Source: Archegozetes longisetosus
Lineage: Eukaryota; Arthropoda; Arachnida; Sarcoptiformes; Trhypochthoniidae
Length of the DNA stretch: 64,000 bases
Reading direction: 5' to 3'
Assembly (NCBI GenBank): GCA_018873245.2
Contig: JAEMBT020000008.1
Span: forward strand, 9,082,238-9,146,237
How positions within the stretch are numbered: position 1 is the first letter of the stretch; every line of letters starts with the position of its first letter. The notes beneath the pieces are model-generated. The model was not told the DNA's origin. It did no database searches and saw nothing but the letters and a program-made list of their open reading frames with translations. A program made the translations under genes and the position numbers. Shown here piece after piece: positions 14,201-25,900 of the stretch.

Positions 14201-14839
14201 TCTTGTTCTTTATTTTGCTTGTAATAGGCCAAAGCTTTATATCAAATACAAATTAATAATTAGTTTATCATTTATTTATTTGCCAATTCACTCGAAGTCA
14301 ATTTCATTCATATCAAGTTATGCAAATTTTGACTTATTTCTTCTTTGAATATATCTTTATTTAGAGTTATTAAAAGTTTTTAAATTTTATGAAGTCTTTA
14401 GTTATTGAATTTAAAAATTAAAACAGTTATTTTCCTAACATAAGACACAATTAAAAAGTTCCTTAATCTAAAAATAGGAATAAATAAAACTATGAATTAT
14501 AGAAACAAAGTTGAAAATTTATTCTTCAACACAAGATTTAGTTTAATAAGTTTAGTTTAAGGAGAAACTGACTCTAAAACCAAAACAAAACAATTTCCGA
14601 TTGAAGAGATAACTTAAAATTAGTCTGGTCTAAGAAATAAAACAAGTAACGGGGAAATAATAAGAAAGAATGAAATCAAAAATAAAATTCAAACCCAATT
14701 GAATCCAGACATGAAGCGGTGCCGACTCTGACTGTAATATTTGTAAGACTTCTCGACAATCGGGCAAATCGTCCAAATCAAGTTCTATCACTTCGTCGGC
14801 CGACTCCTTCAGCGGTATTTCAATTGTATTTCGAGACAT
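8241..14839 (-). CDS. CTR9: CTR9, Paf1 complex TPR scaffold subunit (11 exons)
   Basis: Exons (minus strand, 5' to 3'): 14839-14695, 14234-13875, 13548-13079, 12745-12433, 12140-11737, 11402-11099, 10851-10364, 10186-9859, 9772-9452, 9009-8752, 8605-8241. All introns are GT-AG, phases agree throughout, and the total is 3756 nt (1251 aa plus TAG), close to the length of animal CTR9. The start [20 protein letters not shown] matches the conserved N-terminus. The next roughly 820 residues are tandem TPR units, with family hallmarks such as [16 protein letters not shown]-like and [19 protein letters not shown] segments. A charged Glu/Arg/Lys coiled-coil region follows (exon 8), then an acidic Ser/Asp/Lys tail (exons 9-11) ending in SDSDSD. 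In the family, CTR9 is the scaffold of the nuclear Paf1 complex, which travels with RNA polymerase II and supports H2B ubiquitination and elongation. The copy looks functional. Confidence 0.95.
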
Positions 14840-15351
14840 TTTGGCTTAGATTTAATTCGATAAACAATTGTTAAACCATTTTCAATACGCGTTGTTTCGA
14901 TTTTTGTTATATTGTTGTGATAGGTTTCAATGGAGGCTTCGACTGCAAATTTTGTGTATAAATAGCTTTAATGCATATTAAGTTTGAATCTATTTCATAT
15001 ACTAACTCAACGCAAATTTCTATCTTAAAAAGTACTTAAACATTATGATATTAAAACTGTTTCTTGATTATCTAAATGTTTTAAAGCAAGTTTTAAATGA
15101 ATAACAGATTATGTATTTTTTATAATATCAGTTTATCATGAGATAAGTTAGTATTCTGTTACTTTAAAAAGTACTAACTGAGATAATCATTTACACGAGC
15201 ACCTGTAGGTATTGAGTATTTACGACGTTATTATCAGTTACGTAATGAAAACATGAAAATATAAATAAAATAAAAGAGTTACTCATTCAGAGAGAAATAA
15301 ACAACTAGTGACTAAATATCTATACAACGAATTACCGAAGATCCTCTAAAA
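14840..15351. promoter_or_regulatory. Shared intergenic promoter region of CTR9 and GPATCH3
   Basis: The 512 bp between two divergently oriented start codons must contain both promoters and both 5' UTRs. It is AT-rich with no canonical TATA box at a convincing distance. This is a typical head-to-head housekeeping arrangement. The regulatory role is inferred from position only. Confidence 0.5.
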
Positions 15352-17528
15352 ATGTCACAAAATAATAGCGGATCAACAGACAATTCATTAAATAATAAAA
15401 GTGTTTATTGCCTCATATTTAATATTCCGGAAACTTATCGATCAAAGCATTTACGCAACTATTTTAATGAATTAATTGAAAATAATTCGTTTAATTGTTT
15501 TCATTATAGACATAGACCGCAAAAAATGATAACTAATACTAATGAGAACAATCAAAGTTTAAGAGTTAAGAGATTTTGTGCTCTTATAGATATCAAGACT
15601 GAAAGAGTGAACGACTTGTTTAATAAGTTTAATAATAAATATTGGGTCGATCAAAATGGTTTGGATTTAGAGATTAAGTGCTTTATTAGAAGGATTAAAA
15701 TTGTTGATGATCCTCGTGATTATGATTACAATCTAAGTATGTTTCTATTTCTATTTTAATCAATTTTATTGTTGAATAAGTTTAACTTGTATTTAACTGA
15801 TAATTAGCAAACTCTTAATGATTAACTGATGTGTAACTACTTTCCAACTATTGTATACTTCAATAATTAGAACTACTTTTTAACTAACATTTATATTCGA
15901 TATAAAGAATGAAACACTTAAATTATTTATTATTTCATTAATTGTTTTGTTCAATAGATTTGAAAATAGTAAATACTAATTCGAGTTATAATTAGTTTGT
16001 ATTTTAACTTATATTGAAATCGAAAATTTGAAGGCATGTCATTAAAAAGATTGCGAGTTTTATGCTTTTCAATAGACTTCATAACTATCCATTCAAAAAG
16101 TGATTGGCGCATTGAAAATTGAGATCCTTTCTGACTAATTTTGTCTAGACTATTTTTTCAAAGTTTTTATTTTTATTAATAGAGCCCAACTTCAGTCATT
16201 TTATGTCTCAAACTTTTAATATTTTGATAATAATTACAACAGATTTTGGCTAATTCTTATAACATATTCGAACGATTTTATTCGCGAAACATGTTTAAAA
16301 CAAATCATTAAATTTTTTGTCTAATTTTCTCCTAATCATAGAAACCAAAGATAAGAGCATTGATTTATTACGAACAAATATTGAACTCAACTCTTCTCTG
16401 GACTCAAGACACAGAAATAAAAGTACAGTTAAGAGATTGAAGACAGTAACCGATTCAACAGAAATTGAATTCAGTAATAACACAAGTGAACTGAAACTAA
16501 CATTAAATCAGTTGAAATCGTTGCGTGAATTTCATCCACCCACTGATATCATGCCTAATGGAAATGTTGGCACTCCTTCAACGGTTTTTTTGCAGTTGAT
16601 AAGAGAATGTCGATTACCGGCAGCTGTCATCTCAAAATTGGATCTCGAATTCCCGAAATCGATGCGTAAAAGAATCTATTCGGGCGTCGAATACAATTAC
16701 GGCTCAAATAAAGTGTCAGAAAATAAATCTAAGTGTGATGAACCAGTTAATAATTATTTAGATTTAGTTAAGACACGAAAAGGACATATAATTAATGATA
16801 ATTTTGTAAAGTTAAGTAATAGTTATGTAGATAAAGATATTAAGAGTAAAACGTTTAAGAAAAGTGATGGTAATAAGATTAGCGATGGTTCGGATGAAGA
16901 TGAAGAAGAAGAATGGGATAGATATGAATCACTACACGATGATGTGACAGAACAGGAGAGGACTAAAGAGAGATTGTTTGAAGAAGAAGTTGAGTTTCAG
17001 TGGGAAAAAGGCGGGTCTGGACTTGTTTTCTATACAGACGCGCAGTTTTGGGACTTGAGTGACAATAAGAGAGACTTTGATGAAAAAACTGCTGATGACT
17101 GGGATCTGGATATGAGTTTGTATCGCAAAAGTCAATCATCTGCTGATAACGATGCCATTCATTTGATGGCAATTAGAGATCAGATTAAGCTAAGGAAAGG
17201 AAAGAGAAAATCAGAAAAATTTAAAGTTAATTCTGTTTATGATAACAGGTATGAAATCAATAGTCTTGAGTTTATTTTAGGTTATTTTATCTGATTTAGA
17301 ATTTTTATTCATGTTGCCAGTAATTCACAAATTGGTTGTTTTGAGAGACACACGAAAGGCATCGGAAGACAAGTAATGGAACGTCAGGGTTGGAAAAGTG
17401 GTTCAGGTTTGGGAAAATGTTTTAGTGGAATAGCAGAACCGATCCCGGATTGCGGGCAATTGCCATCAGATAAAAGAGGTTTGGGTTATAGAGGAGAAAA
17501 ACTTCAATCTTCAGTTTTTAAGATCTGA
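15352..17528 (+). CDS. GPATCH3: GPATCH3, G-patch domain-containing protein 3 (3 exons)
   Basis: Exons 15352-15736, 16342-17248 and 17321-17528, joined by GT-AG introns of 605 and 72 bp, total 1500 nt (499 aa plus TGA). Landmarks in order: an N-terminal RRM-like region with LRNYFNELIE and CFHYRHRPQ (residues about 20-65); the motif MPNGNVGTPSTVFLQLIREC in the middle; an acidic stretch; WEKGGSGLVFYTDAQFW followed by FDEKTADDWDLDMSLY; and a C-terminal G-patch (RHTKGIGRQVMERQGWKSGS onward, with GLGK). These match GPATCH3 along its whole length. The family consists of RNA-associated G-patch proteins. Human GPATCH3 has been linked to transcriptional control and antiviral signalling; any role here is inference. 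The last exon was copied downstream (17944 onward). It is divergently paired with CTR9. Confidence 0.93.
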
Positions 17529-18464
17529 TGACAAAAAATGTTGAGACTTTATCTTGAGAAATTATTGTATATTTATGTAAATAAGTATTTAGTTATAAAC
17601 TTATTTGAAAAATAATTTTCGATTAATTATTAATCAATTGTAAGTAATTTGAATATATTACGAAAGTATCGGTTACACAATAAATGACTTACACTTCCAT
17701 TCCTGTTACTGAATGTATTAATATAACTGATTGTGAGGACTTATTTCACGCAAGAAGTGAAAGCATTGGACAATTAATGGAATGTTTGATTTTACCTTTG
17801 ACCGAAACTGGTATTACTCCACATATTTTGAGCTGATTGGGCATCCTTTTAATGGAGATTATCTTATGGCAATCAAAACTAATAGTGATTCATGAATATC
17901 AGAGTGAACGAAACCGTTTAGTGGATATGCAGATAAAATTAGTCAGATAAAAGAGGTTTGGATTATAGAGGAGAAAAACTTCAATCTTTTCAATTTTTAA
18001 AACCTGATGACAACAAATCTTAAAACTATTTAAATTACTGTATATTTATGTAAATAAGTATTTAGTTATGAATTGCTTTGAAAAATTGTTTCTGATTAAC
18101 TGTCTATTAACCGTAAATTGTACTAAAGCATTGATTACATATTAAATGATTTATATTTCTACCACTGAATGTAACTGAATGTGACAACTTAGTTCTTGCA
18201 AAAGTAAAAGTTTTGGATTTTTATATACGGACAACTTTATGAAATTTTCATTGAAAATTTTGTATATATTGAGTTGAGCTCAGGCTCCTATATCAGTTAA
18301 TGGAATGTTTAATTTACCTTTTATCGAAACTGGTAATAGTCCACATATTTTGAGCAGATGGGCATTTTATACTGCAAATAATTTTATGACGATCAATAGT
18401 AAAAGTAGTGATTTATCAATAATAGAGTGAACGAAACCAAATGGTGGATATGAGGATAAAATTA
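17467..18464. repeat. Tandem duplication of the GPATCH3 tail and downstream DNA (unit about 477 bp)
   Basis: The segment 17467-17943, which holds the last 20 codons, stop and downstream DNA of GPATCH3, is repeated as 17944-18464. Shared blocks include CAGATAAAAGAGGTTTGG, TATTTATGTAAATAAGTATT, TTTTGAGC around the ACTCCACAT block and AGTGAACGAAACC. The copies have diverged by substitutions and small indels, and the second coding remnant is dead. The duplication is old, local and direct, with no TIRs. Confidence 0.85.
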
Positions 18465-21400
18465 ATATTCTCGTCATAGAATATCACTATATTTTTTGAA
18501 AATTTCTTCTTGACTCTCTTTTATATTTTTTGTCAATGATTGAGACAGACCTGATCTGCATTTCTAGTCGTTTCTGTTCTACATATTATTTGATAATTTC
18601 GTTCTCTAGTGCTTTGATCACAGATTCGAGATTTTCGAATAAATAAAGGAAAAAATTGTGACCAACCAACGAATATTTTGTGAATATAAAATTTGAAGAT
18701 ACTTCATGAAAGACCCATAACTTTTGAAGAATTTTTTGTTGTGTTGACAATATTAATTGTAATGCCGTTTCGGCTTGAGCTCCGAAAAGCTTAACGAGAT
18801 GATAAAAAAACTTGTCTAAAGTTCTGAAATGAATTTGAACTATATTCCCAAATAAATACTAGATTTTAGTTGATTGCAATCTTTTATTTAGATGAACAAT
18901 TGAGATAAAAACAGATAAAACATCAGTCAGTTAATTAGTGATGAAAAATAACTTTTAGCTGTGCTTTCCTTATATTTTTGACGATTTATCAAAAATTTTA
19001 ATAATATAAAGATTTGAAATTTTCACACAAAAATCTATTAAATTGACAATTATTTTTCAAACGTGTCTACATCTATTAAAAAGCCAATGAAGCTTTGATT
19101 AGTGTTGTAAAAAGAAATCACTAGAAACTTTCTCGAGCAAATTGAAATATCTCTTTAGATTTTTCAACACTAGTTTAGATTATAAGGTCTTCGCTCGAAG
19201 ACATTAATCTTTTAACATAACTTTTAATTACAAAATAGATTTAATAATCTATTAAAAGAAGCTATTGAAATGAAATATGGTCTATAAGTAAAAGTTTTAT
19301 ATCATCAAATATAAAAAATGAACGCATTGACAAAATTATTAAAACCTCAGACATTATTGAAGATTAAAATTTGACATGTGGAGTAATGAGAAATTGGTAC
19401 AAATTTCCTAAATTCATAACGGTCTAACATAAAATTAGGAGGAAAAATTTAGAATAATTTCGAACAATTAAATTTTTGTTGAAGTATTTTTCTAATTTAG
19501 AGGGTTACGCGAGATATTTTGATAGGTGGTCAGAGCGAAAACTGTAATACATAGAAAATTTAATTATTTTATTGAATTCTACACAAGAAATGGAATTGAT
19601 GTCAGTTCAATTAATAATCAGCAAGCTGATCATCAGCTTTTTAAGGCTCCAAGTCGAACAAGGTTAGGTTTGAGAATGTTTTGCAATGATTCAACTCAAC
19701 TTTCAATATACTTCAGCTCAAAACATCATTTCACCTCAACCTCCTCTCTGATAATCACTCAAAATGTGTTCAGCACGTTAAGATTCAGAGTATTACCCAG
19801 ACATACATTATACAGTAGAAGAAATTATGATTCCCGAGTAGCAGTGTTGAGTTGCTTTAGCTTTCATGTATGAAGCTTAATTTCGAATGAAAGTCACACC
19901 TTCAACTGAAGGTAAACTATCTGATGATTTCAAAGAGAGGTAGCATTGAGTTTAAGAATAGCTTTTCGAAAATAACTGCCATTCCAACTTTGCCCTAATT
20001 CTTTGCAATTTTTAACTATGAAGTTATGAAAATCCCAATTTAGTCATGATTTGTCACTATTTCACAGCAGCGTTTACTTTCTTCGATGTCTTCCTTGCTC
20101 TTGGCCCAAAGTTGGTCACTTTGGTGGTTGAGCTAACGAATTAGCCAAGCACAAAAAAATCACCAGAAGGTTCTAAGGTGAGAAATTTACTTTTCATCAA
20201 TTCGCGAGCCATTTGCAAGGCTGAAGCCTGTCTTTAATATAGATTAGTGTTTTGAGAATTTTGGCGATGACATGAAAATGTTTTATCCTTTTGTTTTCAC
20301 TGAACCATCTGATCGTTTAACGTGAAGCTTATTTTCCTCTTCTCTACAGTTTTCAGAGCAACAATATTGTTACATTCTTTCGTTTGCTGCTCGCAGCCAT
20401 CGCAACTTCTTTGTTTTCTTTATACATAGTTTGATATCCATTGCTAGGATATTTTACAAAGCAACCATCTAGCTTTTTATTCAACAATCACTAACCCGAT
20501 TTGTTGACCGTCAAACTTTCACTTCAGTCCAAGATCCTGAGATGAATGCAGCTATGGCATTGTTAGCTTCTCGAGGTGTAGTTCTTTCAATTCTGTCAGT
20601 TGTTCCGTGTTTTACATTATCATAAGTTCCATGCATTAAAATATTTCGGAATTATTTTAAACACATTAAAACTTAAAAGAGTAAAAGATGTTTAAACATA
20701 AAAAGTCAGCTGTTTATGATGACTGATGAAACAAAATGCTCGCGATTCTAATGTTTAATATTTTTAAAAATAAACTTTGTGAATTAATCCCATTTTGAAA
20801 GAATAAAGATTTTTAGATTTCAATTCGATCTACTGATTAGCAGTTTACGCTGTGATCTCCTATCAAAGATCTTTAACAACCCTTATAATATCAAATAATG
20901 CGTTGAAGATACAACTATTTTAGCTTATAATAGTAGAATAAAGTCTAGAAATGTGTTCATAATAATAAAGAAAAAATAAATGTTAAATGTGTGTAATCAG
21001 GATTTTTTAACGTTTGGCTGCATAGCTATTAATAATTTTCAATGTTTTTCCAATTGAATACATAAATCAAAGCATTTTGTTCAATGCAATCGATTTTCAA
21101 TTCGATATAATATATGATAAAAGTCACGCAAAATAGCAATTCAATAAAAACTGAAGTGAGAACAAAATCATCATTCTTCCAGTCTTTAGTGAACAGATAT
21201 TAATGATTTAAACTAAATTTGCATTCAATTGAAAACTTGAATCACTTATGATTTTGTTTTCTGCTATTAATAAACAACTTGTTATAAGATAGAATTCATT
21301 ATAACAAAGAGTAGGAATATAAAGGGTTTAAATTAGATAATTAAGTCATATATTAACTAAATTTGGATTTTTATATTGAGTAGAAAAACTTAATTCTTCG

Positions 21401-22007
21401 TCTTTTTTCAAGTTATCAATAGGTAACTGCATATAATATATTAGGATTAGTGGCACAAAATATTTGTTGACGAATATACAAAATCAAATGAAACAAAACC
21501 AAATGAAAGAAATTGATGACAAACCGATTCCTTTTGTTGGCGCTAAGAGTAGACAATGTGAAACATCGCGTCTCGTCATTGCAATGATTTTCATTGTCTT
21601 ACATTTTGATGTTATAGGAATTAATCTTGTGTCGCGGTATTGTATTAAATGATAAATAATCAACTCTTCGTCAGAATATAGAGCCCAACGAATTTAATTT
21701 TTGTTTATTGAAGTCACCGAAGAAGTATTTGTTCATATTGGATGATTCGTTTCCTAATGTGGAGATCGATGGAGATACGTCATTCGACGAGCCACCAGAA
21801 CTGGTTGACGACATCGAGAAACTATGCATTCTAATTGGTTTCTGACTCTGAGCCATTGCTACTGAATTGGTATACATGCTATGACAGGATTTGTTATTTT
21901 TATTGATCGAGACTAATGCTGACGAACATTTTGTCTGATAGCTTATTAATTGATCATAAAAACTATAGTTTCTTAACATGCTTCGTGTACTCCCGATTAC
22001 ACGATTA
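18465..22007. other. Intergenic stretch with nothing recognised
   Basis: AT-rich DNA between the GPATCH3 duplication and the mariner-type element. ORFs of 60-119 codons on either strand show no domain, repeat or splice context. A block around 20040-20640 is slightly less AT-rich and might be an old gene remnant, but no family could be assigned. Confidence 0.5.
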
Positions 22008-22495
22008 CAAGGGGTGATCATTAAGTTCATAGCCTGACAGAAGGAATTGAAATACGGGGAATCTCAGCTAGGATTAGTAAATAGTACTCCTTTTATGTAA
22101 TCTTTACCAAGTTTGATATAGATAGACCCATTAGCTTAGTCTCTATTGACATTTGAGTGGGGCAAGACCGTGTGTACTTGAAAAGTGGAGAAAACTAAGC
22201 TAGGCGCTATTATTATTTACAAAAAAGAACATGACTCCCTTGGAAATTCACACCGATATGGTGAATGTCATGTCAGTGTGAGTTTCCAGCAATCATCACA
22301 CTTTCATCTTATGAAGATGGACTCTGTGAGCGAGTGGATTGAGTCGAAAGAAAAAACTTTTCTGGAGAGGATTAGCCACTGCAACATTGACTAATAAAGT
22401 GTATTTTTGTCAAAGAAGATTGTTGAAAAATAAAATGATGTATTTCAAATTTATTTCCTTCTATGTCGGGCTAAGAACTTGTTGATCACCCCTTA
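22008..22495. mobile_element. Mariner-type MITE, 488 bp
   Basis: Terminal inverted repeats of about 36 bp: the left end begins (C)AAGGGGTGATCA and continues AAGTTCATAGCCTGACA; the right end read inward begins (T)AAGGGGTGATCA and continues AAGTTCTTAGCCCGACA. A TA dinucleotide flanks each end, as expected for Tc1/mariner insertion. The interior has no transposase frame, so this is an internally deleted, non-autonomous copy. It separates the intergenic region from the ankyrin gene's 3' side. Confidence 0.75.
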
Positions 22496-22962
22496 TAAAA
22501 GCTATGCTTTGATGGAAAACTTTATAAAAATTTTTCTATTAATATTTTTATGGGCCGGAAAATTACTACCATTGAAATATAATGAACCTCAGATTCGTGA
22601 AGCAAAATAAAATGTATCTTAATAACGATTTTTAAGTCTAAGAATAAGATGACATAGCTTCAAATAGATGAAATCAGTGCACATCAGAAAATTTCAAACA
22701 AGAAAATAAATACGGTTTTTTATAAGTAATTGCTGTTTAACAACTATTTGTATTTTACAGTGATTATAAAGAATAAGTTGTCGGGCTTGATGAATAATGA
22801 GTGAACCAGTTTTAATAATGTAAAATATTTTAATTACTTAGTTTGTTCTGTTATGAGGTTCATGCAAGACTATAAAAGGTTCATGTCTTTCAATAGGAGA
22901 TTCAAAAATATATCTCGATTTTTAATGAGAAACTGTCACTCGAACAAGTTTCAAGAAATTTT

Positions 22963-25900
22963 CTACAACACCATTCTATGACGACCTATCCTTGGGTTTG
23001 TTGAGTTATCCGCTTTAGAAAGCTTACTCACAAATAAACTATCATTGATATTTGAGTGACAGCATGCTTTGAAACTATCCATAAACTCATTTATATTCCT
23101 AGCAGCTTCCGTTCTCTTCAATATGTTCTCAAAGTTATTTGTAATACTTACCGCATTAATATCTATTCTGCCTTCTATAAGTTCTTTAGGTGATGAATGG
23201 TACTCCGGTAAAATGTACCTTTCTCCTGTAAATCTTCTGATCACTAAATCAAATAATGAAATTGCTCCTTTGATATCAAATTTTGCTCCATTGATATCAA
23301 ATTTTGATAACTCCGGAGAGACTTTATCTGAAGGTGTGTTACTTTGATGCGCGGTCGATAAAAAAGGAAAATTTTGATTAGCAATGAACAAACCACTTGA
23401 AGGATTTAGTATAACTTTTGCCCAACTTAATAAAGTGTTTACTATAGATGGTCTGCTTGATGCACTACTTACCACCATCTCAATATCACGGCGCCTACGT
23501 TGTCGAATATTTCTTGTTTCCTGTTCTTGCCTTAAAAATTCTACTACGTTTACCTTGTTATGCTCTAAAGCAACATCAGATGGATTTCGGCCACCACAAT
23601 TTCTAGCGTGAATATCAGCACCTTTATCTATAAGAAGTTTGACTATATCCAATTGACCCCATTTAGCAGCTTCATGCAAGGGTGTGTTTCTGAACCAGTC
23701 ATTAGTATTTATTTCAGCGCCTCTTTCTATTAAATATTTCGCAATCTCCACGTGACCACCTTGAGTAGCTACATGCAATACAGTTCGTTGAATATCAGTT
23801 TTGATATTAATATCAGCTCCTTTTTCTACAAAAAATATTACTAAGCCCAAGTTGCCTGCTGTGGCGGCAAAATGTAAAGGTACAACTGCATGTTTATTTT
23901 CAGAATTAACATCAGCACCTTTTTCTACGAAGAACTTAGCTACATTCAAATTACCTTCTAGTGCAGCCCAGTGTAAAGGCGTATTGCCATTTTCATTGTT
24001 AGCACTAACCTCAGTTTCTATAAATAGTTCTACTGCTTTTGATGTGCCATATTTAATAGCAGCATGTAAAGACGTAATATTATTCAAAATAGCCAATTTA
24101 TTCACTAGGAGCTTTACCACTTCTGATTTATTACTTTTCTCTGCCAATTTTAAAGGCGTTAAGTCATTAATACTTTTATCATTAATTGCGGCACCTTTGC
24201 CTAGAAGGAGTTCAACTACGTTCAAATGACCATTATAAGCAGCCCAGTGTAAAGGCGTGCGATTAAAATTATTTTTAGCCCCTTTATCAGCACATTTTTC
24301 TACGAGAAACTTTACTATATCCGAGTTTCCTTCTTTGGCAGCATAGTGTAAAGGCGTCGAACTATAATTATCTTTAGCTTCTATTTGAGCACCTTTATTT
24401 ATAAGAAACTTTATTACATCCAAATTACTATTATGGGCAGCTAGGTGTAAAGATGTAGTACCATCCCTTGCCTTAGCATTAACATCAGCACCTTTATCGA
24501 TAAGCAGTTTTACCACATTCAAGTGATTATCTTGAACGGCGTAGTGTAAAGCAGTCCATCCATTTGCAGTTTTAGCATTAAGATCAGCCCCATTCTCTAA
24601 CAAGGTTTTGACGATTTCCTTATGTCCACCTGTTGCAGCAAAGTTTAGACCAGCATCGACAACTTCATCTTTCACACCTATTTCTGTTGCTTTTTCAACT
24701 AATTGTCTAGCCTTATGAATATCATTTCCTTTTACAGCACTAAACAATTCTTTCTTTAAGTGTTCACTAGGACTTGTGCTGGTAATTATAGTTGCTTCTG
24801 TTGTTGGTGTGTAAATTGTAGCATTTTTAATAGTGTAAACCATAATGCTGCTAGGTGTAGATGTACTACCTTGTGCTATCTTTAAAAGCTCTAGAATATC
24901 GGTGCGACTGCTCAATTGAGCAGTGAATTCATACGGCGTCCTATGATTCTTGTCAATAGCATTAGCATCAGCATGATTTGCTATGAGAAATTTTACCACT
25001 TCCAAATGATCGTTGTAAGCTGCCCAGTGTAATGGTGTTCTTCTATCCCTTTGTTTAGCATTAACATTAGCTCCTCTTTCTATAAGTAGTTTGACAACAT
25101 CCAATTTGCCCTCTTTAGCAGCATAGTATAAGGGAGTGGAATCAAAATTGTCTTTAGCGTCAATATCAGCACCTTTAATGATAAGTAATTCAGCTACATC
25201 CAAATTACCACTATATGCAGTCCAGTGTAGAGATGTCCAACCATCATTTTTCTTAATATTAACATTAGCTCCTTTATCAACAAGCAGTCTAACTATGTCC
25301 AAATTGCCGTTGTCAGCAGCAATGTGTAGAGATGCCCACCCATTATTGCTTTTAGCGTTAATATCAGCACCTTTTTCTACAAGAAGTGTTACTAATTTTA
25401 TATCACCTTCTTTTGTAGACAGGTGTAACGGTGTCCAACCTTCATTGTCTCTGGCATTAATATTAGCACCTTTACCAATGGAGTCTTTAATTTTATCAAT
25501 ATCTTTATGCTTTACAGCGTCGAACAATTCTTTATCCAATATAAGTCTGAAAGCTTCAGGATGACTTTCCTTGTTTACAATATCTAATGGTATTTTATCA
25601 TTAGAATTCTTAGCATTAATATTAGCACCTTTACGTATAAGAAGCTCAACTACATCCAAGTTTCCCTTTTCAGCAGCCAAGTGCAAAGGTGTGCATTTCT
25701 GATTATTAGGGACATTAACATCTGCACCTCTTTCTATGAGAAATTCGGCAACCTCAACCTTTCCATTTTTCACAGCCATGTGCAAAGGAGTATTTCCATA
25801 GATATTAACGACAGTAATATTAGCCTTTTTCTCATCTAAAAGGTATTTTACTACATTCAAGTGACCATTAAATGCAGCAGATTCTAAGGGAGTAACACCA

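Noticed and set aside
19526-19873. 115-codon ORF
   Set aside because: No domain, no splice context and composition like its AT-rich surroundings; chance frame.
20040-20640. Possible old gene remnant on the minus strand
   Set aside because: Short frame pieces only; no family match and no consistent exon chain.
21671-22030. 119-codon minus-strand ORF with Ser-rich end
   Set aside because: Its start lies inside the mariner-type TIR and the rest has no recognisable domain. It could be a stray exon, but nothing supports that.
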